From contig JAOANR010000001.1 of assembly GCA_030278955.1 (NCBI GenBank), positions 5,134,874-5,198,873 of the forward strand: a stretch of 64,000 bases of DNA, in the 5' to 3' direction. Positions 49,939 to 61,700 of the stretch are shown here, in pieces; within the stretch, counting starts at the first letter, position 1, and each line of letters begins with the position of its first letter. Position numbers and translations under genes: made by a program. The notes under the pieces are model-generated. The model saw only the letters and a program-made list of their open reading frames with translations. It was not told the DNA's origin and ran no database searches. Source of the DNA: Hygrophila difformis. Taxonomy: Eukaryota > Streptophyta > Magnoliopsida > Lamiales > Acanthaceae.

Positions 49939-52900
49939 TGAAACTTTTGACAAATTTCATTAACACGAGTATTTTTCAATAAAATATATCAGGTTTGAAT
50001 TTATTAAATGAAAGGAGTTATGAATCGTGGGAAAGGGTTTAGGGATATATTAAGGTTGTTACTCTTTATTACTCGTGTGAGGGGCTTTAATTTCAAATGG
50101 CAATGTGGTCCTCTCTGCCATGAAACTTCTGACAAATCTCATGATACAACCGGGATAGATTGACCTACAGCCTGTCACACTGAGGGTCCCCGGCATATGT
50201 GCCATGATACTTCTCATGATTTCATGTCATGAGATTCCCTGCCATGAAACTTTCGGCAGATTCCCACTACATGAGTATTTTCTGAAAAATCACATTTTTA
50301 TTTACTCGTGTTAAGAAACTGTGCTCCCGAAAGCGCACGGAGTCAAAAATTGCAGTATTTATAGTAAGTACCGGATCGTTCACTGGAGGATGTGCGATGG
50401 AAGCAGGGCCCACGCCGTTTACTAAGATTTTCCACTCGGTTACTCAATTCAAGTTTGTGATTTGACTAACAACTACTTGACATAATTTAAATTAGATTAT
50501 GAAAGCAATTAAAATAAAGCAGATAAAATTACTCTAGAAAGCGAATTAAATTTAGTCTAAGAAAGCAATAAAATTATTCTAAGAAAGCGGTTAAAATTTA
50601 TCTAAGAAAGCAGATTTAAATTAAGACAGAAGGGACAGGAAGAAAGGAATAAAGATTGGACAAGATTCAGATGAAACACAGTTAAAATTCCATTTTAATA
50701 CACAGATCTTAGCTTGGGATAATCCTTTCAGTTAGCTAACTCTCATGCTTCCTATACTATGTTCCCTTTAACGGACAGGTACTTACAGTAAGGATTTACA
50801 TGCCTTAAGACAACAAAATCTAAGATGCCACAGATATACAACTGCCCCCGCGCAGAGGTATGTTATTTATCTATGGTGGACAAGCAACACCCGACAAATC
50901 ATTTATTGAGATGCCAAGTACTACTATTATTCCCGCATGTCACACCCAAAGATTCTAATCAAGCCCTGAACTATCCCTTAACTCTCTGTCCTAGTAGCAG
51001 TTACACAACTCTCAATACAACCGAGTGACCTCTAACGAAAGCAGTTAAAAGAAAGCGATAAAGAAAGCATTTAAAATCCTATCACTCGGGGGTTTTTGAA
51101 AGTCTGACCCTGGTAGTAAAAGAAAGCCCCCAGTCAGAATGACTGGGTGTGGATCAAGAATTCCCTATTCTCGGTGAACCGCTTGCAGTGTTCACTTCCC
51201 GTCGGGTGGTTATGAGATACAAACTAATGAAACGAACTAATAAATTAGTTCATTCCGGATGCACTCACTCAGGACTCAAAAATAGGCTTTGGCAGAAGAG
51301 GATAGCAGTTGAAAGAATACTCAACCCTACCTTAGAAAATAACCAAGGCCCGGATGTTGTTCCTCTAATATTATCTATCACACCTTATCGGAATCCAAGT
51401 GGAATCTGACCCAGTGCAATATTTAATACAAGATTTCCAACAAACAGCAATTTTGGAAAATAATAAATCTGAAAATCATTCCTTATCAGGTACTAGACTC
51501 TCAATTAAAACACAGATCCTTTCAGTCTAGGTGAGACCTAATCGCTGACTCTGCTTCTAATTTCCCAAAATCAACCCCCAGTCGGATATGAATTAGTCAT
51601 AACTGTCGAATTTATCCCTTACTTAGATCCGGATTTATAAAGGAATTTTTGTTGGAAATTTATTATGAAACATCTGATTTAAAATCAAGACTCCTGTGTC
51701 CAAGGGAAGGATCCCAAAATAATATCGACCACAATATCTACATAATAGTATCATGCATAAATTTATAGAGAAGTGTAAAATTAAATAACCCAAAATATAA
51801 GGTGGGTTTAGACAGAAGTTGACACACAGAGATGAAATAGTCGGGGATGAGAAGAATTTTGGCTAAAGAGAGTGCCAGAAATAACTGGGGTGATCTGGAC
51901 TGCAAACATCTGCTATCCAGTTCCCAATTATTCCGGATGGAAAGATTTTTAGACAGAAGGGAATTCCAAGTGACGGTGACCGCCGTCATTCAGCTCCCTT
52001 TTGTCTGTGAATGGAAGAAAAACCCACATATTTTCTTGTTGTAATACTTCTCAGATAATGTTGGTCGACATCATTTAATAATACTACAACTTGAATTCAG
52101 GTTTTGAAATTAAGATAAAAAGAATAAAACTGTATCCGGATAGGAGTCAGCTGAGCAGCTATTATAATCCCGGATGGACGAACCGCCAAGGCTTCCACCG
52201 GCCACTATCCAGACCATGCAAAATAACATCTAATAATTAATATACAGACCACGAGCTAGTTATCCGTGTGGGAATACCCGCCAACATTAATCTGATATAT
52301 TCCTTATTAGCTGTTTCACACATTACGGGAAAAGACAAAATAAATAAAAGAAAAATATTTTTGGGTCATCTTGCATGAGAGACATTGGTTTCTCATGCAA
52401 GGTATGGAAATGAATCCATAATTACTCTTTATGGTCTAAATAATCTCTCATTCCATAATTAATTAATTAATTACAGTCCGGATTATATACTTAGATCATT
52501 AGAGTTTAATTTTTTGTAGAAGAACCTTTTAATGGGAAATTGAACAAAGTTCTTTATATCAAATTAATCATGGGTTGAGATCATTGGATTTCAACCTCAA
52601 AATATTAATATAAAGGTTCAATTAATTAATGGAGTGAGATGGAGAATAAGAATTTGGCAAATAGGTGCCACTTTGTCGCGGAATAGAGTTTGTGTCGCGG
52701 AGCATGGTTCCGCGACAGGGGTTTCGCGACAAAGGGGTGGGAAATAAGAGAAATAAATATTTTTGAAAATTAGGGTTTGTTTTGTCGCTAAGCAAAAATG
52801 TTGTCGCGGAACATGGTTCCGCGACAAAGGGGGTATAGCGACAAAGGGTTTGAAAATTGGTAAGGACATAATTTCTGGTCGCGGAACAAGGATTTTGTCG

Positions 52901-54350
52901 CGGAACGTGGTTCCGCGACAAAGGTTCCGCGCCAGAGTCCTCCCAGAATAAAATTACAAGTATTTGGGTCCTTGGTCACTATCAAGGATTTTGTCGCGGA
53001 ACGTGGTTCCGCGACAAGAGTTGCATCGCGACCAAGGGGTTTCAAAATTAATGGCAAGGCATAATTTTCTGTCTCGGAATAGGATTTTGTCGCGGAACGT
53101 GGTTTCTTTTCTCTGGGCGCGGAAGGTTGTCTCTGGGCGCGATCCATTTTGTCGCGGAACCATGTTCCGCGACAAACTTTTGTGGCTTGATTCTCCTCTC
53201 ACAGTCTCGGAATAATTTTGGGCGCGGAGCATATTTTTGGGCGCGGAGCACTTTGTCGCGGAGTACACCTTCCGCGACAAAATGCCTAATTTTTCTGTCT
53301 CTCTCTTCTTCATTTCTTTCTCTTTTTTTCTTTTTTTTTTTTTTTTTGGTTTTGTGTTGGGATTTGGAAGTGGAGTGCAGGGGGCGACGGGGGTGATGTG
53401 GGTGTTTGGTGGCAGATCCGAGAGGGCGGCGGCAGCGAGGGGCGGTGGCGATGAGTTGAGACGATGGCGAGGAGACTGGTGGCGGTTGGATCTGTTGGAC
53501 GGAGCTTCGGTGGAGGGCCTGGCCGGAACAGTGAGGGTTGGTGGTGGCTGTGGCAGGCTGTCGGAAATGGAGGAGTGAGCGGCGGTTGGCTTGACTGTGG
53601 AGGTGGATTTGAGTGGAGATAGCAGTGGAGTGTTGGGGGTGATGGAGGTCGCTTGGTGTTGCTGCTGCTGTGAGTGGTGGCTGGCCGCCGGCCGGCGGCG
53701 GCGGCGCCGGCGGCGGGGGAAATCAGGGTTAGGGCTAGGGTTTGTTTTTAGGGTTGGGCTTGAAGTGGTATTGGGCTTGGATAATGGGTGTTGGGCCAAT
53801 GGAGTATTTGGGCTTTGGGGAATTGGATGATATTGGACTGATGGCCTATTGGATTGGACTTCAAACTCTTGGACTTAATTAAATCAAATCTCCTGCAATT
53901 AATTTACACAAAAAGTGATTAGTGGACCTAATATTTAAATTATAGCAGAAACATGAATAAAAAATAAATAAGCATAAAAACTGAAAATATATACATCAGA
54001 ATATAAAAATAAATAAAAAAATACATAATAAATAAGTATTTTTGCTCCACTAGATATTTTGTTTCTGTTCCATTTAATGGATCCGTGTTCCACCGAACAG
54101 ATACTACCAAACCATAATTATCAATGTGGGATTTTTAATATTTTTATCATGTTTTTGGGTTTTTTAATACAAATTTAATGAAAATAACAATATTTTTGTA
54201 TTTTTCAATACCAGCTTATTATTTATACAAACTTGCATAAATCTGACAAATTCAACTGCTTTCTTATTTAAATAAGACCGGAATGCGATCAAATGTCCGT
54301 ATTAGACACGGAAATAGATTGAAAATAATGGTCAATTTTGGCCATTATCA
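49939..54350 (-). repeat. 5' LTR of the non-autonomous Athila-type element (4412 bp)
   Basis: On the minus strand, TGATAATGGCC...AAAGTTTCA. Complete, and closely matches 43176-47096 over the shared part. Its end (49939-50410) is related to 62603-63150, the LTR of the coding element, so the two belong to one family. A TATA-like TTTATATTAA (minus) lies near 52606-52615, but the promoter is not proven. Confidence 0.92.
52665..53282. repeat. Array of CpG-rich palindromes in the right LTR
   Basis: Same set of palindromes as 45430-46030, with one extra GGGCGCGGAGCA unit near 53220. It lies about 1.1-1.7 kb into the LTR as read on the minus strand. Confidence 0.9.
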
Positions 54351-54480
54351 GTAAGTCCAGCAGCTTGGTTCCCTCTGGAGCAGGGTCTGGAATGGGAGGA
54401 TTACCCCTGAAAAGATAAGAAGTGATGAATCCAATTTTTATGTAATTTCCAGAAATTATTCAAGTTCAGAAACCAACATC

Positions 54481-54511
54481 CTCACATTTAGAGCTTTGCT
54501 CTAGATGTGAG
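54481..54511 (-). repeat. Hairpin module
   Basis: CTCACATTTAGAGC..GCTCTAGATGTGAG with GATGTTGG on the minus side; the acceptor-like TTTTCAG lies ~70 bases on (near 54407-54413). Confidence 0.8.
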
Positions 54512-55694
54512 ATTATTAAATTTCTGACTTGAATTTTAATTTAAAGCACATGTAAATAATATTTGGTTTTAAATGGGCTAAAGAGCCCATAATAAAATAA
54601 AATTGACCATTGGGCCTAAAATCTTTTTAATGGGCCATAGGGCCCAAAAGTTTTCAGTTTTATTAAACAAGTCCGAGACACTTATTGGAAGTGGAATGAG
54701 ATGGATAGATGGAAATGGAATGCTCGAATATTGGAATGTGCAATGGAGACGTGGCGGAACGGATCTGCTGTTTCTGGATAGCTTGGACTGTTTGGACAGT
54801 TAAAGCATCCAAAAATTTGCAAACACTGTTTTTAATTTTAAAAATGGTTGACTTGTTTTATTTAACAAAGGTGAGATGTGAGTGGTCCCATTTTTGATTT
54901 CTGAAAAGGATAGCAGTTGGGTGACAAAAATACTGCTATCTTACTCACACTAGTGTTCCATTGGGAACAAAAGACAAGTCAATCATTAAAACCAAACATT
55001 CTTTTTGTCTTTTTCTAAAAGTTGCTTTTATTAAAAGTGGAAGCTTCTTATTGGGTGTTTGTACTATGTTTCCATAAACAAACAAACATTTATTCCCATG
55101 AGATTTCCAACATGAGAACAAATATGCCCAAAAGGTCTTACCTCTTTTATTACACCAAAACAACACTGTATAAGTCACATCAAGATCAATCAAACCAATA
55201 ACATCAAGATATTCAAAACAATACCCAAATGTTCATCAGTTTATTTTTTTCCAGATTTAACTTCAAAAACTTATCCATTACCAGTTTCAAAATGGAGTTT
55301 CAAATGTTTCAAAATGGTGCTCTCAGCAGAGAGCACTCAAAAACCTCCTAAAATCTAAAGTTAAATGTGCACACTAACAACACCACACCAAGAACACAAC
55401 AAAACAAAAACAAAAATGAAGGGTCCGAATGGGTGCTATGAACATGGCGAAAACAGGGTTTACCCTCTCCTCCTTGGCTCGGGTCTAGGCACGGGTCCAA
55501 GGTTTGGGAGGAGTCCATGAAATCGGTCCATAGTTTCCCCTTGGAAAAGGAGTGCAAGAGTGCGAAGAACACGTGGTGTTCGTTCGGATGAGAGAAAAAT
55601 GGGGGAAAAGAAGATGAAGAAGTTGGGGGAAGTTGAAATGACAAGAGAAAGTGAAAAGAAACTGGAGGGGGTGGGGGGGTATAAATACTTGAAC

Positions 55695-55990
55695 TTTTGT
55701 CGCGGAACAAGGTTCCGCGACAAGGCATAGCGACATCAGAGAGGTCGCGGAGTTGAGGGTTGGTCGCGGAGTTATGCTCCGCGACAAGGCTACCGCGACA
55801 AAGCTCAGTATGGAGACAAGGTCAACGCAGATCATGTCGCGGAGCAGGGCTTGGTCGCGGAGTCATGCTCCGCGACAAGGTGCATCGCGACAATCACCGG
55901 AGAAGGGTTAAGAAGGAAAAGGGGGTTTGTCGCGGAACAGGGCCTGGTCGCGATGTATGACATCGCGACAAAGGACCTTCCGCGACAAAG
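55695..55990. repeat. CpG-rich palindrome array in the post-pol region
   Basis: TTGTCGCGGAACAAGGTTCC, GTCGCGGAGTTATGCTCCGC, GTCGCGGAGTCATGCTCCGC and GTCGCGATGTATGACATCGC-type palindromes. The 5-bp outer stem GTCGCG is kept while inner arms change in a compensated way (GGAAC/GTTCC, GGAGT/GCTCC, ATGT/ACAT). Same theme as the LTR arrays but different units. Confidence 0.9.
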
Positions 55991-56137
55991 AATTTTTGAA
56001 TTTTCAAATTTTCTTGGACTGGGCCCGAGTGTGGTATTGGGCCTGCGTCCATTTTATTTGATTTGGGCTGAATAAATTCAGTCCAAGTAAATTCAAAATG
56101 CTGGGCTGAAAATTAAACAATCCACTTGCATAAAATT

Positions 56138-56236
56138 AGGTTGGGTTAGTTCCATTTATCTGTGAATTTTGTTTCGGGTATTGAATTACTTCAATTCCCG
56201 AAAACGTTTTCTTAGACTTATGGAACTAATCCAGCC
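56138..56236. repeat. Imperfect inverted repeat of hairpin-B type
   Basis: Arms AGGTTGGGTTAGTTCCAT and ATGGAACTAATCCAGCC; inner arms CGGGTATTGAA / TTCAATTCCCG. Confidence 0.75.
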
Positions 56237-56348
56237 AAGAACCTGGTTTTCCATGTTACTCTTATCTGCTCCTCTTTTTGGTGGTTCCGAACTTCTGCAA
56301 GATAGATGAATGAAATGCATTAGATTTTCTCCAAATATCAACATCCTC

Positions 56349-56376
56349 ACATTTAGAGTCTTAGTACTCTAAATGT
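56349..56376 (-). repeat. Hairpin module
   Basis: ACATTTAGAGT..ACTCTAAATGT, then GAGGATGTTGATA (minus) and CTTGCAG about 49 bases on (near 56295-56300). Confidence 0.85.
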
Positions 56377-56480
56377 TTAATTGATCTTTGGGTACTTGCT
56401 CGTCATGAAATAAGTACTGTAAATATATACTATATATATATATATAAACTAAAATTTTTGTGTTTTTAAAATGTTGTTTC

Positions 56481-58736
56481 TTATTGAGTGTAGGCCGGGT
56501 CTGCCACTGCTTGGCTTTCTTTCTCCGGATCGAACTGTCCGAGGTACTCTTTCAATCGTTGTCCATTCACCACTATATCGCCCCTGCCAGTTCGAATCCT
56601 GACAGCTCCATTTTTAAACACCTCTAGTACTTCATGTGGTCCTTCCCATCTAGATTTGAGCTTTCCGGGGAACAGCTTCAACCTAGTATTGAACAATAAC
56701 ACATGTTGACCAACATAAAAATACTTAGGTTTGATCCGGCGATCGTTCAACTTCTGGGTCCGCTCCTTGTAAATTCGAGAGCTTTCATAAGCTTGCGCTC
56801 GTGTTTCCTCAATTTCATTGAGGTCCAACTTACGTTTGCTCTGAGCAACTTTCGGATCGAAGTTAAGCGTTTTAACGGCCCAGTAAGCTTTATGCTCTAG
56901 CTCTACGGGTAAATGACAGGCTTTTCCGAAGACCAGCCTATATGGAGACATCCCGATGGGAGTCTTATATGCTGTGTGGTATGCCCATAGAGCATCGTTG
57001 AGCTTACGTGCCCAATCCTTACGGGTTATCCCGACAGTGGCTTCGAGTATGTGTTTGATTTCGCGATTGGATACTTCGACTTGACCACTAGTCTGAGGAT
57101 GGTAAGGCGTGCCTATCTTATGGAGGATCCCATTTTTACTCATTAAAGTTTCAAAACCTTTATTAATAAAGTGTGTTCCTCCATCAGATATCACCACCCT
57201 AGGTACGCCAAATCGACTGAAAATGTTGTTCTTGATGAACTTGATGACTTGGCTACCATCATTGGTCGGTAATGCGACAGCCTCGACCCATTTGGATACG
57301 TAATCGACAGCTACCAAGATATAGTAGTTTCCACCAGATGGTGGAAACGGTCCCATGAAGTCAATGCCCCATACATCAAAGATCTCAAGTGTGAGAATCC
57401 CCTTTTGAGGCATCTCATCCCTCTTGGAGATGTTTCCTAATCTTTGGCATCTGTCACAACCCTTAACAAATGTCCTGCAATCCTCATAGATGTGAGGCCA
57501 ATAAAATCCACATTCGAGGACCTTGTGGGCCGTTCGAGCGGGACCATGGTGACCTCCATATTCTGATTCATGGCATTTTCTGACAATTTGATAAGCTTCA
57601 TGCTCGGTCACACATCGCCTGATTATTAAATCAGGGCAGTGTTTGAAGCGATAAGGTTCTTCCCAGAAGTAACTTAATACATCTCGTTTGAACTTATTCC
57701 TCTGATGATAGTTCGAAAACTGTGGGGTTACTCCGCATGCCAAGAAGTTAGCGATGTCGGAAAACCATGGACAAGCTTGATTATGCAGATGCAACGCGAA
57801 CAACTGTTCGTCCGGGAAATCTTCATTGACGGCTTTTTCCTTTTTATCATTATCTAATCGAGATAAGTGGTCAGCAGCACCATTATCTCGACCTCGCCTA
57901 TCCTTTATTATGATGTCGAATTCTTGCAACAGAAGTACCAACCTGATTAATCGAGGTTTTGCATCTTGTTTGCTAAACAAGTATCTCAATGCTGTATGAT
58001 CGGTGTATACTATGGTCTTTGTACCTATCAGGTACTGTCTGAACTTGTCAAATGCGAAGACTACAGCATACATCTCTTTCTCCGTTGTGGTGTAGTTAAC
58101 TTGGGCTTCATTCAGGGCATGACTTGCGTAATGAATTACGCAGTGTTTCCCATCCTTATGTTGTCCAAGAACTGCGCCTACGGCGAGACCACTAGCATCG
58201 CACATTACCTCGAAAGGCAGTGACCAATCGGGTGGTTGCACTATCGGTGCAGAAACCAACATCTTCTTGAGCGTGTCAAAGGCTTGAACACACGCTTCAT
58301 TTATTAAAAAAGGATTTTCTTTACAAAGCAGATTAGTGAGCGGCTTGGCAATTTTAGAGAAATCCTTAATAAATCTCCGGTAAAAACCGGCATGCCCTAA
58401 GAAGCTCCTAACTGATTTGATCGAGTTAGGAAGAGGGAGATTTGAAATGATGGAAACTTTGGCTGGATCAACTTCAATGCCTGCACGAGAAATGCGATGA
58501 CCTAACACTATGCCCTCAGTGACCATAAAATGGCACTTTTCCCAATTTAAAACCAAGTTAGTGTCCTCACACCTCTTTAAAATCTTAGCAAGATTGGTCA
58601 AACAATCTTCGAACGTATCTCCATACACAGAGAAGTCATCCATAAAGACCTCAATGCATTTTTCGATAAATTCAGAGAAAATAGACATCATGCATCTTTG
58701 AAAAGTAGCAGGTGCATTGCACAAACCAAAAGGCAT
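56481..58736 (-). CDS. Athila-type pol, C-terminal part (RT, RNase H, integrase)
   Basis: 751 residues from the first ATG after the internal stop. Reverse transcriptase catalytic FMDDFSVYG (~30), RNase H with [15 protein letters not shown] (~175) and [10 protein letters not shown], integrase zinc finger (H..H..CDRCQR, ~380-430), core D in DFMGPFP (~460), D in SDGGTHF (~518), E in [12 protein letters not shown] (~553). The frame is the same as that of 58779-62441; the two were one polyprotein. It ends in a normal stop before the post-pol region. The listed start is only the first ATG of the downstream piece, not a natural start. Confidence 0.92.
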   Translation of the reverse strand: MPFGLCNAPATFQRCMMSIFSEFIEKCIEVFMDDFSVYGDTFEDCLTNLAKILKRCEDTNLVLNWEKCHFMVTEGIVLGHRISRAGIEVDPAKVSIISNLPLPNSIKSVRSFLGHAGFYRRFIKDFSKIAKPLTNLLCKENPFLINEACVQAFDTLKKMLVSAPIVQPPDWSLPFEVMCDASGLAVGAVLGQHKDGKHCVIHYASHALNEAQVNYTTTEKEMYAVVFAFDKFRQYLIGTKTIVYTDHTALRYLFSKQDAKPRLIRLVLLLQEFDIIIKDRRGRDNGAADHLSRLDNDKKEKAVNEDFPDEQLFALHLHNQACPWFSDIANFLACGVTPQFSNYHQRNKFKRDVLSYFWEEPYRFKHCPDLIIRRCVTEHEAYQIVRKCHESEYGGHHGPARTAHKVLECGFYWPHIYEDCRTFVKGCDRCQRLGNISKRDEMPQKGILTLEIFDVWGIDFMGPFPPSGGNYYILVAVDYVSKWVEAVALPTNDGSQVIKFIKNNIFSRFGVPRVVISDGGTHFINKGFETLMSKNGILHKIGTPYHPQTSGQVEVSNREIKHILEATVGITRKDWARKLNDALWAYHTAYKTPIGMSPYRLVFGKACHLPVELEHKAYWAVKTLNFDPKVAQSKRKLDLNEIEETRAQAYESSRIYKERTQKLNDRRIKPKYFYVGQHVLLFNTRLKLFPGKLKSRWEGPHEVLEVFKNGAVRIRTGRGDIVVNGQRLKEYLGQFDPEKESQAVADPAYTQ

Positions 58737-58778
58737 CCGTCGATAGGCAAAAGTGCCGTACGGGCAAGTAAAAGTGGT

Positions 58779-61700
58779 TTAATCATGGTCTTCACTAGAG
58801 ATAACAATCTGATTATAACCAGAATAACCATCCAAAAAGCAATAAAACTCTCTCCCTGCCAACCTCTCAAGCATCTGATCAATGAATGGCAATGGAAAAT
58901 GGTCCTTGCGTGTGGCCTCGTTCAGCTTCCGGTAGTCGATACAAACTCTCCATCCGGTCACTGGCCTGGTTGCAACCTCTTCTCCTTGCTCATTCTTGGT
59001 TATGCACATCCCTCCTCGTTTGGGTACGACCTGCACCGGGCTAACCCATTTGCTATCAGAGATAGGATAGATTATACCAGCATCTAAGAGCTTGATAACT
59101 TCTTTCCTTACCACTTCCTGCATAAGGGGGTTCAATCGCCTCTGAGGTTGACGGGAGGGTTTAAACTCTTCTTCCATTAGAATCCTGTGCATGCAAATAG
59201 AAGGGTTTATTCCTTTTATATCAGAAATGGTCCAACCTATTGCATGTACATATTTCTTAAGAACGACCACCAGAGCATTTTCTTGCTCTTGGGAGAGCTT
59301 AGCCGAAACAATCACGGGTAACTTTTTATGTTCTGCGAGAAACGCGTACTTGAGATGATCGGGTAGTGTTTTAAGTTCAAGCTCTGGTGGACATTCAACG
59401 GAAGGGAGTAGTTTGCGAGAATTGGGTAGTGGGAGAACAGATTTACCTTCGGGATCCTGCATCAGTACAGGATCCTCTTCCTCCTCTTGGTTGGCGTCAT
59501 CATGGAAGTCGATGCCGTCAAATTCCTCCAAATCCCCTGTTTCGGGATCGGCAAAGTGAACAGCTTTGCATCCTTTGTGCTCCACGCCAGCAGGCTTCAG
59601 TACCTGCTTTGATAATTCATCCAGCATCATTTCACAATCAAGTTCAGAGTCTGGCTCTTCCCTAACTATTACATTTTCAAATGAGAAACAAGAACTGTCA
59701 TTCGGAAATTTCTGCAATTTCTCCATATCAAAGATGATCTCCTCGCCATCGACCCTTAAGGTGACTTTTCCGGATTTGGCGTCAATCAGTGCACCACCAG
59801 TGGCTAGAAATGGGCGTCCAAGGATAAGCGGTATTTCAGAGTCCTCTTCAATGTCGAGAATGATGAAGTCGACCGGGAAAAGAATCTGCCCGGTTTTGAC
59901 TACAACATCCTTAAGGATTCCTACGGGCTGAGTGATCGATCTATCTGCAAGTTGCAGTCTCATCTTGACCGGTTGAATTTCTCCAAGCTTAAGGCGAACA
60001 GCCATAGCTAGTGGCATCACATTGATGCTTGATCCTAAATCACAGAGCCCCATACTCACTTTGGCCTTTCCGAATTGTACTGGAAGTGTGCAACATCCGG
60101 GGTCCTCTTTCTTTTCAGGCATTCTCCTCTGAACGATGGCACTGCATGTGCTGTTGAGAATAATTACCTCTTCCTGCTCAACCTGCCTTTTTTCTGAAAT
60201 CAATTCTTTCAAGAACTTAGCATAGATGGGCATTTCGGAAATCATTTCTGTGAGAGGAATGGTTATCTCTACAGACTTTAATCGTTGCAGAAATTTCTTG
60301 AATTTAAGATCATGTTCTTTATTTTTAAGCCGCGCAGGATAAGGAATCCTGGGCATGTACTTGTTATTAGCAATTTTTGGTGGTGAAGGGAAGGAAGTTG
60401 TACCTTCACCTGTACCCTTATCTGTTTCAGCCTTTTCGGGCGCAGCTTCAGTCTGCAATTCGGCTGTCTCTTTTTCCGCTTCGTTCCCATTATCAGCTTT
60501 CTTACCAGCATTGTCAACAATATCATCTTCTTCAAATTCCGCTCCAGTATCTGCTCCCTTTGGTCCAGCTAGTACTCTTCCAGATTTCAAGGTTATTGCC
60601 TTGCATTGCGGGTTCTTTTCCGCAGTACTAGGCAATGTTCCTTTGTCCCTTTTCTGCATCTCGTTAGCCATCTGTGTAACTTGGGTCTCCACATTTCTGA
60701 TGGAGGCCTGCAGTTGATTGTTGATCTCTTTCTGACTAGTGATGAAATCAGTCATCAGATTCTCAAGCCTTGAAGGAGGCTTTTGATTCTGATTCTGATT
60801 TTGATGCTGATTCTGATTCCACTGGCCTTGGTTTGGGACAAACTGAGGCTGGAAACTCTGATTGGGCTGAAAGTTCTGGAAATTCTGAGGTGGCCTCTGC
60901 TGGATCTGAGGTTGGAAACCTGGATTCTGAAAATGTTGGCCCCTGTTCTGATTGAATCCTTGGTTCTGCTGAGGGTTGAACTGTTGTTGCTGTGGCTTGT
61001 TCAAGAGATGTGAGTTTAAGGGGTTGTTGTTTGAATAAGACAAATTCGGGTGTCTATTTGGAAAAGCTCCTGCATAGTTACAGCTCTCAGCTGTGACTTG
61101 CTCGCATGTGTCAGTTGCATGAGCACCTTGACACAGTCCACAGATCACATCAGTTTGCTGTCCCTGCGCAGAACTTCCAACTCCTTGATTTACAGACAAC
61201 GCTGCCACTTGCTCTTGAAGCTTTTCAATGTCTGACTTCTCTACTGTACCTACAGCACATAAACTACGAGGGGGAGTGAGATTACCATCATCAGTTAGAA
61301 CAGAACGGTTTACACTCATGGCTTCAATCTTTGCCCAGGCTTGGTCCATCGGTATGTAGAGCAAATGTTGACCACCGGCAGCATCAAGCATGGATTTCCA
61401 TGCTGGGGTCAGACCACTGTAGAACTTTCTCAGTCTCTCCCAGTCATGGAAGCCATGTTGAGGACACATTCTGAGTAGGTTGAAGAATCTTTCCTTTGCA
61501 TCATACAAGGACTCGTCTGGTTTCATCTTGAATTCCGCAATTTTGGAGCGGCATTCATCCACCTTGGACTCCGGGAAGTATTTTGCTATGAAGTTTCTGA
61601 TCACATCTTCCCATGAAGACTTCTGATTTACGGGCAGTGACTTGTACCATGTTCGTGCTCCGCTTGTCAGAGGGAAGGGGAATAGCCTTAGTCGAATAGT

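Larger units (their letters stand above)
54351..56480 (-). mobile_element. Post-pol non-coding region of the coding Athila-type element
   Basis: Follows the integrase stop at 56481. No convincing frame on either strand. Contains two hairpin modules, one hairpin-B repeat and a palindrome array. It ends at 54351 against the LTR of the non-autonomous element without a purine tract (GCTGGACTTAC before TGATAATGG), so the junction is an insertion or deletion breakpoint, not this element's own LTR boundary. An envelope-like gene, seen in some Athila elements, is not detectable. Confidence 0.7.

Noticed and set aside
49939..54350. Right LTR as the 3' LTR of the coding element 54351-64000
   Set aside because: There is no purine tract at the junction, while a proper primer site lies on its other side. 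It fits the 5' LTR of a separate element.
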